Source of the DNA: Halalkalibacter akibai JCM 9157
GTDB lineage: Bacteria; Bacillota; Bacilli; Bacillales; Bacillaceae_D
Direction of reading: 5' to 3'
NCBI RefSeq assembly: GCF_000513135.1
Contig: NZ_BAUV01000018.1
Span: 1-64,000, forward strand
Length of the DNA: 64,000 nucleotides
Shown: positions 47,523-56,880 of the stretch, in pieces
Layout: each line of letters begins with the position of its first letter
Position numbering within the stretch: position 1 is the first letter of the stretch
Position numbers and translations under genes: made by a program
Notes under the pieces: generated by a model
Database searches by the model: none
What the model saw: the letters and a program-made list of their open reading frames with translations, nothing else
Told to the model about the DNA's origin: nothing

Positions 47523-47572
47523 AGTGTTATCCTAAAAGGTGTAACACACCTTTTGGGGGATAACACTTTTTC
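47523..47572. terminator. Bidirectional terminator between convergent genes
   Basis: AGTGTTATCCTAAAAGGTG pairs with CACCTTTTGGGGGATAACACT, followed by TTTTTC. Confidence 0.85.
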
Positions 47573-47575
47573 ATA

Positions 47576-50065
47576 TCATAGCAGAGTTTTTACCCAATCA
47601 AGCGCATCGTCTTTAGTTGTTATTTGATCATCCATTTGTAGACAGTAAAGCTGATGAAGTAATTCCGAAAATTTAGGACTTGGGTCAAGCCCTAAAGCAA
47701 TTAAATCACTTCCTGTTAGAAGGGGTTTAATATGGTTTAGTTTATTAACATAATTTTGTAAAGAACGATTACCGCTCAACAAAGCGTAGAAGGCAACATT
47801 TTCTTTATTAAAAACGGAGAACAGTTTATGTAACTCTCCAACGGATAAATCGCTATTTGTTTCAATTTTTGCAATTGCTTCAAGTTGCTTTAACAGTGAT
47901 TGCTGTTTAGCAGATAACGCATATCGCAGTGAAGCTTTTCTCCAATTCTTAGATGGAAAAAGCAATGCTACGATATAGTGAAAAGGATCTTCAGTGTCCG
48001 TTTGGTATAGAGTTGAGATAATCTCATTATTGACTTTTACATCAAACAGTGAGGACCAAACCCCTAGTTGTTCAAGAAATTGAATTCCAGCAACAATGGT
48101 TCCTTCTTTTATTAACAGTTCTAATTCATGTAAAAAGCGGGTCGCGCTAACCTGTCTTAACATCGAATTTGCATCAACCGCAAGACTCCAAGTTTGTGGC
48201 GATAGTTCATATTTAAACCGAAGAGAGAAACGAACGGCTCGAATGATTCGGGTTGGGTCTTCAATGAAACTAAGCGTGTGAAGAATTCGGATTTGCTGTT
48301 TCTTAATATCTTCACGTCCTTGAAAGAAATCAATAATCGTACCGAAGTAGCTCTTATTTAACTGAAGTGCCATTGCATTAATCGTGAAATCTCTTCTTCT
48401 TAAATCTTCTTTAAGATTAGAGGGGCGCACGATGGGCAAAGAGGCAGGAGAGTCATAATATTCGGTTCGACATGTAACGATGTCTAATTTTAAACCATCC
48501 AAGTTAGTCCAAGTTGCTGTTCCGAACTTTTCATGAGACTTCACATTTCCGCCAAGTTGTGCACTCAGTAACTGCGCAAAGGCAATGCCATCTCCTTCCA
48601 CAACAATATCAATGTCTTCGTTCGGTCTTTTCAATATAAAATCTCTTACAATGCCCCCAATTAAATAAACATTTACTTTCTGTTCATCAGCGAGATCTCC
48701 TATTCTTCGTAGGAGTTTAAATATAGTTACAGGAACTTGTTCTTGAATAGTCGAGATTAGGTTTTCTTCTGTTTCGCTCGTTTGCTTATGTAGCTGTTCA
48801 ATCACATCTGTTCTCGATATAATCCCAACAACCTGTTCATTGTCAAGGATCGGTATTCTACCGATGTTATACTTCATCATGGTAGCTTGCACTTCTTCAA
48901 GAGAGTCTCCTTTGTTATGAACAATTAATTGTGTAGACATGTAACCTTTGACAGGAGCATGCCCGAGACCATGGTGAGTAGCTTTATCCACATCTCTTCG
49001 TGAAATCACTCCGACTAGTTGGTTTTCTTCGTTAATAACAGGAAATCCAGTATGTCCATATTGATACATTTGTTTAAAAACAGATTCAATTGATTCCTCA
49101 GGCAAGACTGATTTTACAGGACTAGTCATAATATCAGCCGCGGTTAATGCTTTTTTTATGATGTCACTTAGCGCATCTTGAATAATGGGGACAATTTGAC
49201 TTAGTTTTTGTTTTTTTATAGTAGCTGAAGCCGCTTGAGCATGTCCGCCACCACCGAGTTTTTCAATTAAAGGTCGGAAATCGACTCGTTCAGTATTTGC
49301 CCTTGCTACGACGTAAATGGTACTTCTCATTTTCACGATAGAAATGGCAGCATCCACACTTGTTGATTCCATTAATTTTCTTGTGATTGTGGCCAAACCA
49401 CCTAAATATGTTGGTTGCTCAAGGAAAGAGAGAAAGATGGAAGTTCCCTTAATCCACTGTTCCTCTCCAGTCGTTATAAGCTGCTGAAGTAAATTTTTTT
49501 CATCTGAAGATAAAACTTGTTCTTGAAAACGATCAATTAAAGTAACATCCATTTGCCTTTTTCTTAATTCAGCGGCAATCAAAAGGTCTCGATCGGTTGT
49601 TTTAGGATAAGTGAAATTACCAGTATCTGTGTAGACACCTAAACCAAATAAGGTTGCCTCAAAAGGATTAATGGGGATGTTCTGTTTTATTAAGTTTTCA
49701 GTAAGGAGCGTGATAGCGGCTCCAACTTTTTCTACATAAAGTTCTCCTGAATTCAAATCACCATCCTTAGGAGAATGATGATCATATACGATTGTATGTA
49801 GCGTTTCTACAAGGTCTGTTTGAGGTATTCCTGTGCGCTCAATGGAAGCGACATCAACTAATATCAGCGTTCGTACCTGATGCCAATCAACCTTTTCATA
49901 TGAGGAAAAAGCTAATTGATCACGGTAGATACCAAGAAACGATTTTACAGTCGGATGTTGTTTATCAGTAAGGGCAACTGTAGCATAGGGATGGAGCTTT
50001 TTTGCAGCTAACAAACACGCTAATCCATCAAAATCTAAATTCATATGTGATACAATTACATCCAT
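47576..50065 (-). CDS. DHH-CBS-tRNA nucleotidyltransferase (A-adding/polyA polymerase type) fusion
   Basis: The protein has 829 residues and several domains. Residues 1-300 are a DHH/DHHA1 phosphoesterase (DFDGLACLLAAKKL, IVYDHHSPKDGD, GGGGHAQAAS). Residues 310-425 are two CBS domains (ADIMTSPVKSVLPEESIES, GYMSTQLIVHN). From about 450 a class II nucleotidyltransferase follows (YLIGGIVRDFILKRPNEDIDIVVEGDG, RRDFTINAMAL, EDPTRIIRAVRF). Such fusions in Aquifex and some bacilli are A-adding enzymes or tRNA/RNA 3'-end repair factors. The ATG is at 50065 with GGGAG upstream. Confidence 0.85.
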   Translation of the reverse strand: MDVIVSHMNLDFDGLACLLAAKKLHPYATVALTDKQHPTVKSFLGIYRDQLAFSSYEKVDWHQVRTLILVDVASIERTGIPQTDLVETLHTIVYDHHSPKDGDLNSGELYVEKVGAAITLLTENLIKQNIPINPFEATLFGLGVYTDTGNFTYPKTTDRDLLIAAELRKRQMDVTLIDRFQEQVLSSDEKNLLQQLITTGEEQWIKGTSIFLSFLEQPTYLGGLATITRKLMESTSVDAAISIVKMRSTIYVVARANTERVDFRPLIEKLGGGGHAQAASATIKKQKLSQIVPIIQDALSDIIKKALTAADIMTSPVKSVLPEESIESVFKQMYQYGHTGFPVINEENQLVGVISRRDVDKATHHGLGHAPVKGYMSTQLIVHNKGDSLEEVQATMMKYNIGRIPILDNEQVVGIISRTDVIEQLHKQTSETEENLISTIQEQVPVTIFKLLRRIGDLADEQKVNVYLIGGIVRDFILKRPNEDIDIVVEGDGIAFAQLLSAQLGGNVKSHEKFGTATWTNLDGLKLDIVTCRTEYYDSPASLPIVRPSNLKEDLRRRDFTINAMALQLNKSYFGTIIDFFQGREDIKKQQIRILHTLSFIEDPTRIIRAVRFSLRFKYELSPQTWSLAVDANSMLRQVSATRFLHELELLIKEGTIVAGIQFLEQLGVWSSLFDVKVNNEIISTLYQTDTEDPFHYIVALLFPSKNWRKASLRYALSAKQQSLLKQLEAIAKIETNSDLSVGELHKLFSVFNKENVAFYALLSGNRSLQNYVNKLNHIKPLLTGSDLIALGLDPSPKFSELLHQLYCLQMDDQITTKDDALDWVKTLL

Positions 50066-50132
50066 TATTAATCTCCCTTTTGCAAGATTTACTTACAAGT
50101 GTATCAAAAAGCACGAAAAAGAAGAAGAAGCG

Positions 50133-50783
50133 TTATCCTTCTTCTTCGATAATTAAACCTTTAAAATCAAAGTCTGGTTCATATGCAGTTCGATCTGAAC
50201 GATGATTGCCAATCGTGAGTGACTTGAATTGCTCTAATAACATTCCCTTTGTTGTCGACAACCATTCTTCTGAAGACATGTCAGATTTGTTCCTGTTGTT
50301 TAAGAAAACTTCTGAATGAAATGAAAGCGAATAATCTTTGTTTTCTAAAAGACCTAGAATTTGAAAAATACCTGAGTGAGTTAAGTATAAATGGTGAAGA
50401 ACGGATTGTTGATTTGATCCTACTAGCGCATCATAATTTTTCAGTGCTAGTAAAGCCTTGTTGTAGTTATGTGTAAAATCCTGTATTTGAGAAAATATGG
50501 TATCTTCCTTGTTTTCCAGTTTCTTTAAAGCATTTATTGATTCTTGATTATGTTGATAAAATGTATGGAACTCTTGTTTGACCTCCGTGAACTTCTGATA
50601 ATATCTTTCATAGGAAAGTAACTGATTTTCCGAAGGTTGGTCGGTTGGATTTTTTAATTCTTCAATTCGCTGAATTTGCTCGATCTTATTAATACCTGAG
50701 GCTTCGGTCATTCTATTAACGTATGATGATTGTATTCGCTGGGCTTTTGTTCCTGATGTACGTGAGATACGTGTCAATGTCAT
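50133..50783 (-). CDS. Uncharacterised coiled-coil-like protein
   Basis: The 216-residue cytoplasmic protein is largely helical (ENQLLSYERYYQKFTEVKQEFHTFYQHNQESINALKKLENKEDTIF, about 55-110) and ends in an acidic tail. It begins TLTRISRTSGTKAQRIQ, a basic, low-complexity start. The ribosome-binding site is weak (AAAAAGGTG directly before GTG/ATG), so the start is uncertain. I recognise no family; the length and codon pattern support a real gene. Confidence 0.7.
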   Translation of the reverse strand: MTLTRISRTSGTKAQRIQSSYVNRMTEASGINKIEQIQRIEELKNPTDQPSENQLLSYERYYQKFTEVKQEFHTFYQHNQESINALKKLENKEDTIFSQIQDFTHNYNKALLALKNYDALVGSNQQSVLHHLYLTHSGIFQILGLLENKDYSLSFHSEVFLNNRNKSDMSSEEWLSTTKGMLLEQFKSLTIGNHRSDRTAYEPDFDFKGLIIEEEG

Positions 50784-50888
50784 CACACCTTTTTTTTCAT
50801 TCTTACTTTTATGTATTCTAGCAAATGCGCAAAAGTTCCTTTAATCTAGTTTGAGTTGTTAAAATTTAGAGAGGGATGAGGAGATTTT

Positions 50889-51127
50889 ATGTATATGTGA
50901 AAGTTAAATGATGCAAGGTTATTTCTAGAACTAAGACTTGATACATTGAAAAGCGAACCTGAGGCGTTTGCATGAAGTTATGAAGAAGAGAGAGTAGCCC
51001 TTATCTTATTTTGAGCATAGCTAAGAAATGGTACGAATCATTTAGATTTAGGTCTTTTGGTTTTGAGGAAGTTGCTTTGAAATTGGGTGAGTTCTACATA
51101 GATGAAGAACACATGATGAGTCGATAA
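50889..51127 (+). pseudogene. Remnant of a GNAT acetyltransferase
   Basis: Frame from the ATG at 50889 reads MYM*KLNDARLFLELRLDTL, then KSEPEAFA*SYEEE, the typical GNAT N-terminus, with in-frame TGA at codons 4 and near 27. After a short unrelated middle it ends FRSFGFEEVALKLGEFYIDEEHMM, a typical GNAT C-terminus. About 80 residues of the acetyl-CoA core are missing, so it is a decayed gene. It accounts for most of the 50784-51201 gap. Confidence 0.7.
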
Positions 51128-51128
51128 T

Positions 51129-51179
51129 AAAAAGACCTATAGCAGCTTAAATGGATAAGCAGCTATAGGTCTTTTTTTA
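51129..51179. terminator. Bidirectional terminator before the SleB-like gene
   Basis: AAAGACCTATAGC pairs with GCTATAGGTCTTTTTTT. Confidence 0.85.
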
Positions 51180-51201
51180 CAGATTCCTAAGATCATTAAG
51201 T

Positions 51202-51792
51202 TTATTTTGCAAACACGTGGTTCCCAATTCGAACTGTCTGAGTTCTAGTTGCGATCCAATGATTAGTGGCAATTCTAGGGTTATAGAAGTAAAGCGAACC
51301 AGAACCTTGTCCACGAAATGCTAAAGCTTCCTCAACCGCTCGAATAGATTGCGAATCTGCAGCGCGGTTAATTCGACCATTTTGGACAGGTGAAAAGGCA
51401 TAATGACCGGATGGTGCCACTTCGTTTATTACACCACGAATTGAATTTGGAAAATCGCGATGAGCAACACGGTTTAATACGACTGTTGCAACCGCGACTT
51501 TACCAGCATATGGTTCGCCCTCTGCCTCAGCTCGAACTAGGCGTGCTAGTAAATCTTTCTCAGCAGCAGAAATAGAAGCAGGAATCACTAATCTTTCGCC
51601 AACGAAAATAGTTGATGAACGTTTATTATTAGCTTTTTGAATATCGATGGCTGAAACACCATATTGCTGTCCTAATTTATAGAAAGTGTCACCAGACACA
51701 ACCGTGTGTGTTTTTGATTGAGCATTTGTTTCTGTAGCACCAATAAAAAGTAAAGATGCTGTTGCACATAAAGTAATAAGTAATTTTTTCAT
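51202..51792 (-). CDS. LysM and SleB/CwlJ-type cell-wall hydrolase
   Basis: The 196-residue secreted protein has a signal peptide MKKLLITLCATASLLFIGATETNAQ. One LysM domain follows (about 27-75; HTVVSGDTFYKLGQQYGVSAIDIQKANN). The Hydrolase_2 (SleB/CwlJ) domain follows, with catalytic Glu in RLVRAEAEGEPYAGKVAVATVVLNRV and Tyr/Phe motif GSLYFYNPRIATNHWI. Acts on peptidoglycan, possibly cortex in spores or the vegetative wall. ATG 51792 is behind GAGGAGGA; the longer frame to 51984 has no signal peptide. Confidence 0.9.
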   Translation of the reverse strand: MKKLLITLCATASLLFIGATETNAQSKTHTVVSGDTFYKLGQQYGVSAIDIQKANNKRSSTIFVGERLVIPASISAAEKDLLARLVRAEAEGEPYAGKVAVATVVLNRVAHRDFPNSIRGVINEVAPSGHYAFSPVQNGRINRAADSQSIRAVEEALAFRGQGSGSLYFYNPRIATNHWIATRTQTVRIGNHVFAK

Positions 51793-52035
51793 AAATAAAA
51801 TCCTCCTCGAAAGATATGACTCTACTAAACTATCATAAAAATCGAGAGAAGAATGCGTCCAACTTTTTCCTGTATAGGTTGGTGAGAGATACTGTTCTAT
51901 GTAGGAGTAAGTCCCGTACGTCTTCTTTACAGTTATGTAACGAAATATGAGGAAATCTAAAAAAATAATAGATTCGTTGAACAATCTAGATGGGAAAATG
52001 GTTAATAATACTAGAAAAACTGTAACAAGAATGTT

Positions 52036-52064
52036 ATTACAATGTAATAAAAAACAGCTATAAT
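52036..52064 (+). promoter_or_regulatory. dacF-like gene promoter with palindrome
   Basis: TTACAA (52037-52042), a 16-bp spacer and TATAAT (52059-52064) lie 34 bases before the GTG start. ATTACAATGTAAT (52036-52048) is a perfect 13-base palindrome over the -35, so a regulator could bind there. Confidence 0.5.
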
Positions 52065-52098
52065 AAGAATGGGAACATACATAATAGGGGGAACATCT

Positions 52099-53238
52099 GT
52101 GAAGATCCGAAGACTAGTAAGCACATTTATTATCACTAGTTTCATCTTGTTTTTTTATTCTGCCATGAATGTACAGGCAACATCAGATCATTTAACGCTC
52201 CATAGTGAGACTGCTATTCTTATGGAAGCGAAAAGTGGTCAAATTCTCTTTGAGAAAGAAATGAACCAACCAATGTACCCAGCTAGTATTACTAAAATAA
52301 TTACTGGAATTATAGCAATAGAAAAAGGAAACTTAGATGATATTGTAACGGTTAGTGAAAATGCTCGTAAAGTTGTGGGAACAAGAGTTTATCTGCTTGA
52401 AGATGAAAAAGTTGATTTAAAGAAGTTAGTTCAAGGGTTGTTAATTAACTCTGGCAACGATGCAGGGACAGCAATTGCTGAACATCTTGCGGGAAACGAG
52501 AAAAACTTCGCTACTGTTATGAATGAATTTGTCAAAAAAGAGATAGGTGTTCATAACACAAACTTTGAAAATCCACATGGCTTATTCTCGGAAGAACATA
52601 TAACAACTGCTTACGACATGGCCAAGATCACTCAATATGCAATGAACAATGAATTGTTTCGGGACATTGTAGGGACGAAGGAAATGGAGTGGATTGGAGA
52701 AGGATGGGAAACAACTATTCATAATCATCATCGGTTATTATGGGATTATGAAGGAGCAACCGGGGTGAAAAACGGATATGTCAGTCAATCTGGTTTTACG
52801 CTCGTTACAACCGCTTTACGAGATGGTACAGAGTACATTGTTGTTACACTTAATGCACCAACTGCAAGACTTGCTTACTCTGACACAATAGCATTACTTG
52901 ATTATGGTTTTGAACATTTCCAAACAAACAAACTACCGAAAGATCGCTTGTTTACCTCAAATAATGGGGCTGAATTTGAATTAGAGAATGATTTCTATTA
53001 TGTCTCAAGGAACGATGACGAAGTATTGATTGAAGTTAGTAATGCAGGTAGAGTCTCTATTAAAAATGAGGCTAATCAACTTATTGCATCTAAGGTGCTA
53101 AAAAAAGTTGGAGACAAGTATAAGATGGCGTTAGAAGAATCAGAAGCAATACAAAATGAAAAAAACGTTGAATCAGAAGAACCAAACCTTGTGCGGTGGT
53201 TAATACAAGTGCTTTCGATTTTTGGAAAGAATGACTGA
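52099..53238 (+). CDS. D-alanyl-D-alanine carboxypeptidase (DacF/DacA family)
   Basis: The 379-residue exported penicillin-binding protein trims peptidoglycan stem pentapeptides. It has a signal peptide (about 1-27, ending NVQA), the S-x-x-K motif ASITK (Ser63, Lys66), S-G-N in LINSGNDAGTA, and K-N-G in GVKNGYVSQSG. GTG start at 52099 behind AGGGGGAA; an in-frame upstream ATG at 52069 has no ribosome-binding site. The C-terminal domain is compact, and the protein ends in a hydrophobic stretch (VRWLIQVLSIFG) that may peripherally anchor it to the membrane. Confidence 0.92.
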   Translation: MKIRRLVSTFIITSFILFFYSAMNVQATSDHLTLHSETAILMEAKSGQILFEKEMNQPMYPASITKIITGIIAIEKGNLDDIVTVSENARKVVGTRVYLLEDEKVDLKKLVQGLLINSGNDAGTAIAEHLAGNEKNFATVMNEFVKKEIGVHNTNFENPHGLFSEEHITTAYDMAKITQYAMNNELFRDIVGTKEMEWIGEGWETTIHNHHRLLWDYEGATGVKNGYVSQSGFTLVTTALRDGTEYIVVTLNAPTARLAYSDTIALLDYGFEHFQTNKLPKDRLFTSNNGAEFELENDFYYVSRNDDEVLIEVSNAGRVSIKNEANQLIASKVLKKVGDKYKMALEESEAIQNEKNVESEEPNLVRWLIQVLSIFGKND

Positions 53239-53369
53239 GTTATTTAAAGGGTATTATCACAAGACTGAAGGTACTTAACTCGTACGTTTGTTTTAAATAA
53301 AAAGTTTTTTTCAGCAGATTAAAAGCCCCAGAATAAGGTGAGAACATCCCTTTTTCTGAGGCCTTAGAA

Positions 53370-53476
53370 CGTCTTGGGGGCTTGGTAACACCGCTCGAAA
53401 ATCAAGTGAATTAAGCGCAATGTGACGGACCTGTTAAAATAAGTAATAAAAAATAACAAAGTATACGTGAGTAGCC
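53370..53476 (+). repeat. MITE-like repeat, 3' half remnant (copy F)
   Basis: The right half of the family: GAACGTCTTGGGGGCTTGGT, ATCAAGTG, GACGGACCTGTTAA and AACAAAGTATACG near the end. It ends next to the coaA stop, as copy D ends next to azlD. The left arm is lost. Confidence 0.6.
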
Positions 53477-53478
53477 TC

Positions 53479-54432
53479 TTAAGTCTTCTTCAAGTGAACT
53501 TCTTCAACTCGATGTCCTGCGCCTTTTTTTAAGATGAGGTCAGCTCTGTGACGAGTTGGGCGAATATTCTTCTCCAAATTAACTCCATTAATAGTAGACC
53601 AAATATCTTTAGCAAAATGATCAGCTTCCGAATCTGAAAGTTGACGGTAGCGATGGAAAAAAGATTCTGGCTGTTGGAAAGCCGTATTGCGCAACAGCTT
53701 GAATCTTTCGATGTACCAGTTTTTGATATTTTCTTCTTCGGCATCAACATATATAGAAAAATCAAAGAAGTCTGAAACGAAAACTTGCGGGATTCGTTTA
53801 TTTCTTTTATTTACTTGTAAAACATTAATTCCTTCAACAATGACAACGTCTGGTTCGATAATTTTTTGAACTTCATCATCTAAAATGTCATAACTTAAAT
53901 GAGAATACAAAGGCACTTCAATGTAAGCGCAACCAGATTTTAATTCATATAAAAATTTAATTAATCGTTCAATGTCGTAACTTTCTGGAAAACCTTTACG
54001 TTTCATCAGCCCTCTTTCTTCTAATGTGGCATTAGGATATAAAAAGCCATCGGTCGTAATCAAATCTACTTTTGGAGAATTCGGCCAACGTGAGCAAAGT
54101 GCTTGGATAAGCCTAGCTGTTGTACTTTTTCCTACCGAGACACTACCGGCAATTCCAATTACAAATGGAACCTTTTTCGTTTTTTTCTGTAGAAATTGAT
54201 TCACATTTTTATGTAATTGAACTGATTGAGTCATATGCATATATAGTAACTGAGATAAAGGTAAGTAAATATCAGCAACCTCATCTGCGGAAATCGTTTC
54301 ATCAATACTTCCTATTTGAGCACGTTCTGTGGCAGATAATATAGTCGTTGTTGATTTAGATAGCTGCGCCCACTCAGCTCTAGTGAAGGGAGTATAAGCA
54401 GATAATGGAACAGATTTGTTTATTGTAGCCAT
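53479..54432 (-). CDS. coaA: Type I pantothenate kinase CoaA
   Basis: This 317-residue prokaryotic pantothenate kinase makes 4'-phosphopantothenate, the first step of CoA synthesis. P-loop [49 protein letters not shown] and [14 protein letters not shown] are typical. ATG at 54432 is behind AAAGGAGAA. Regulated in other bacteria by CoA feedback at the protein level. Confidence 0.95.
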   Translation of the reverse strand: MATINKSVPLSAYTPFTRAEWAQLSKSTTTILSATERAQIGSIDETISADEVADIYLPLSQLLYMHMTQSVQLHKNVNQFLQKKTKKVPFVIGIAGSVSVGKSTTARLIQALCSRWPNSPKVDLITTDGFLYPNATLEERGLMKRKGFPESYDIERLIKFLYELKSGCAYIEVPLYSHLSYDILDDEVQKIIEPDVVIVEGINVLQVNKRNKRIPQVFVSDFFDFSIYVDAEEENIKNWYIERFKLLRNTAFQQPESFFHRYRQLSDSEADHFAKDIWSTINGVNLEKNIRPTRHRADLILKKGAGHRVEEVHLKKT

Positions 54433-54575
54433 AATTTTCTCCTTTATTAACGGAAGAATTTAGTTCTATTGTATAGTAACACTAATTTGCTTATATGTGT
54501 TATTTTTCCCAGAGTTATTTATAAATGAGTTATAATAGAAGGATAAAAAATTCTTAAGAAAAAAGGAGGAAAGGG

Positions 54576-56729
54576 ATGAAAGTCATTATTGCTGAGAAGC
54601 CTGATCAGGGAGCGAAGTTAGCCGCACCCTTCCAGTCTATTAAAAGAAGCGGCTACATAGAAATAAAAAAAACATCGCAGTTTCCCAATGGTGCCTTTAT
54701 CACATGGGCTGTTGGTCATCTATGTGAACTAATTCCTCCAGAGATGTATGATCCAAAATGGAAGTCATGGAAGCTTGAAACATTGCCAATAATCCCTGAG
54801 CAATTCAAGCATCAAGTAACTAAAGGGAAAACCAAGCAATTTCAGATTATTAAACAACTAGTAAACAATCCAGCTGTTAATGAAATTATTATGGCAGGGG
54901 ATGCTGGAAGAGAAGGTGAATTAATTGTTCGCCTCATCTTAAAGCAATGCCAAATTGATAAACCATTAAAGCGATTATGGCTATCTTCGTTAACAGAAGC
55001 TGCAGTTATAGAGGGATTTAAAACCCTTAGAACAGAAGAAGAAACGAGGCCACTTTATTTCGAGGCTTTAAGCAGAGCTTGTGCAGATTGGCTTGTAGGT
55101 ATGAATGCTTCTAGAGCTTATACGCTTTATTTACAGAAGAAAGGGTTAAATGATGTTTTTTCAACAGGTCGTGTACAAACTCCAACACTTGCCTTAATTG
55201 TGAAAAGAGAAAATGAAATTGAAGCATTTAAGCCAGAACCATTCTGGGAAGTTATTGCAGATTTTGACGTGTTAGGGAAAAAATATCAAGGTACTTGGCA
55301 TAAAAAAGGGGAAACACGTTTAGAATCAAGTGATATGGCTACTAAGATTGCTGCGTTCTGTAAAGGAAAGCCAGCCGTTGTTAGTGAAGTGAAAGTGGAT
55401 GAAAAACAATATAAGCCACCTTTCTTATTTACTCTTTCTAGTTTACAAACAGCTGCGAATCAAAAACTAAAGTATTCTCCGAAAAAAACGTTAGATATTG
55501 CTCAAAAGCTTTATGTGAAAGGATTCATTTCTTATCCTCGTACCGATTCAGCGTTTGTTACTAAAGGTGAGGCACAGACATTCCCGACTATACTAAAAGC
55601 CTTATCTTCAAAACCAGAATTTACTTCTTTTTTTCCACTTCCTATTCTTTCATTGATCGGAAACCAACGATATGTTAATGAGAAAAAGGTTACGGACCAT
55701 TATGCTATCATCCCTACAGAGCAGATTCCAGATTTAAATAAGTTATCTGCAGATGAAAAAAGCATTTATGAACTAATCGCCCGTTCGCTACTTGCTGCTC
55801 ATGAAGAAGATTCCATCATCCATACAACAAAGGTGGAAACGTTAGTTGATGGACGAGCCACTTTTCATTCAAAGGGGAAAGTGATTAAGAAGCAAGGGTG
55901 GAGACGAATTATCTATCACGATAGAAAAGCAGAGAAAGATGAAGTTTATCTACCTGAACTAAATGTTAAAGAAGCAGGGTCGGTTCAAAAAGTATTAGTA
56001 AAAGAATCTGTAACCCAACCGCCGAAACGCTATACAGAAGGGCAGCTTATTAACGTAATGAAAACAGCTGGTAAACAGATTGAAGATGTCGAATTAGAAA
56101 AAATCTTAATGGAATCACAAGGTTTGGGTACAGAAGCAACAAGAGCTGGAATCATTACCATTTTAAAAGATCGAGGGTACATGACTGTAACGAAGAATAT
56201 CGTTTTCCCTACTGAGAAAGGTAAATTACTAATTGCAGCTTTAGGTGAAAGTGTTCTTACTTCGGCTGAAATGACAGCGAAGTGGGAGCAACGACTCCGA
56301 GAGATAGGAAAAGGAGGAGCATCGCCGGTAATCTTTATGGAGCAAACGAAGAAACTAGTTGAACATTTATTACAGGAAGCTGGCAACCAAGCTGTCTCTT
56401 GGGACTTTTCTAATTTTGATGTTTCATCTATGAAAAAAGACTTTAAAAAAGGCCAACGACGACCGAGCTCTGTAGGGAAGTGTCCAAGCTGTGGAGGTAC
56501 GGTTTTAGACAGAGGAACATTTTATGGGTGTAGTCAATACAAAACCAATCATTGTCGTTTTACTGTATCTAAGACAATTCTAAAGAAAAAGATAAGACAA
56601 AAGGATGTGAAGCAGCTTTTAAAAGAGGGCGGGACTGAAAAAATCGAGGGATTTGTCAAAGGAGATCAAACGTTTCAAGCCAAGCTGGTTTGGAGCCAAG
56701 AACAAAAGAAGATTATTTTTCAAGATTAA
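54576..56729 (+). CDS. topB: DNA topoisomerase III TopB
   Basis: The 717-residue type IA topoisomerase starts with a Toprim domain (VIIAEKPDQGAKLAAPF, AGDAGREGELIVRLIL) and carries the catalytic Tyr in GFISYPRTDS. One four-Cys zinc-ribbon module is near the C-terminus (CPSCGGTVLDRGTFYGCSQYKTNHC). It decatenates single-stranded regions of DNA. ATG behind AGGAGGAAAGGG. Confidence 0.95.
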   Translation: MKVIIAEKPDQGAKLAAPFQSIKRSGYIEIKKTSQFPNGAFITWAVGHLCELIPPEMYDPKWKSWKLETLPIIPEQFKHQVTKGKTKQFQIIKQLVNNPAVNEIIMAGDAGREGELIVRLILKQCQIDKPLKRLWLSSLTEAAVIEGFKTLRTEEETRPLYFEALSRACADWLVGMNASRAYTLYLQKKGLNDVFSTGRVQTPTLALIVKRENEIEAFKPEPFWEVIADFDVLGKKYQGTWHKKGETRLESSDMATKIAAFCKGKPAVVSEVKVDEKQYKPPFLFTLSSLQTAANQKLKYSPKKTLDIAQKLYVKGFISYPRTDSAFVTKGEAQTFPTILKALSSKPEFTSFFPLPILSLIGNQRYVNEKKVTDHYAIIPTEQIPDLNKLSADEKSIYELIARSLLAAHEEDSIIHTTKVETLVDGRATFHSKGKVIKKQGWRRIIYHDRKAEKDEVYLPELNVKEAGSVQKVLVKESVTQPPKRYTEGQLINVMKTAGKQIEDVELEKILMESQGLGTEATRAGIITILKDRGYMTVTKNIVFPTEKGKLLIAALGESVLTSAEMTAKWEQRLREIGKGGASPVIFMEQTKKLVEHLLQEAGNQAVSWDFSNFDVSSMKKDFKKGQRRPSSVGKCPSCGGTVLDRGTFYGCSQYKTNHCRFTVSKTILKKKIRQKDVKQLLKEGGTEKIEGFVKGDQTFQAKLVWSQEQKKIIFQD

Positions 56730-56733
56730 CTAA

Positions 56734-56776
56734 TAAAGATGAAGATCAGTCTCAGGAGACTGATCTTCATCTTTTA
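56734..56776. terminator. Terminator between topB and the gerP operon
   Basis: AAAGATGAAGATCAGTCT pairs with AGACTGATCTTCATCTTTT around CAGG. Confidence 0.85.
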
Positions 56777-56824
56777 TTAGGTAGCGTTGAGGGCTAAACA
56801 CTCTCGGCATGTTCGTTGCATACG

Positions 56825-56874
56825 GACCCATTTCACTTAGAGAGAAAACTGCAACAATCTTTACGGAAACTGGC
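56825..56874 (-). repeat. MITE-like repeat, 5' end remnant in reverse orientation (copy G)
   Basis: On the minus strand it reads GCCAGTTTCCGTAAAGATTG, then TTTTCTCTCTAAGTGAAATGG, matching the left ends of copies A and C. The rest is missing. Confidence 0.55.
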
Positions 56875-56880
56875 TTTAAT

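Noticed and set aside
50116-50146. GAAGAAGAAG / CTTCTTCTTC hairpin as a terminator
   Set aside because: It overlaps the coding end of the 50133-50783 gene and is a simple-sequence run; no clean T run follows.
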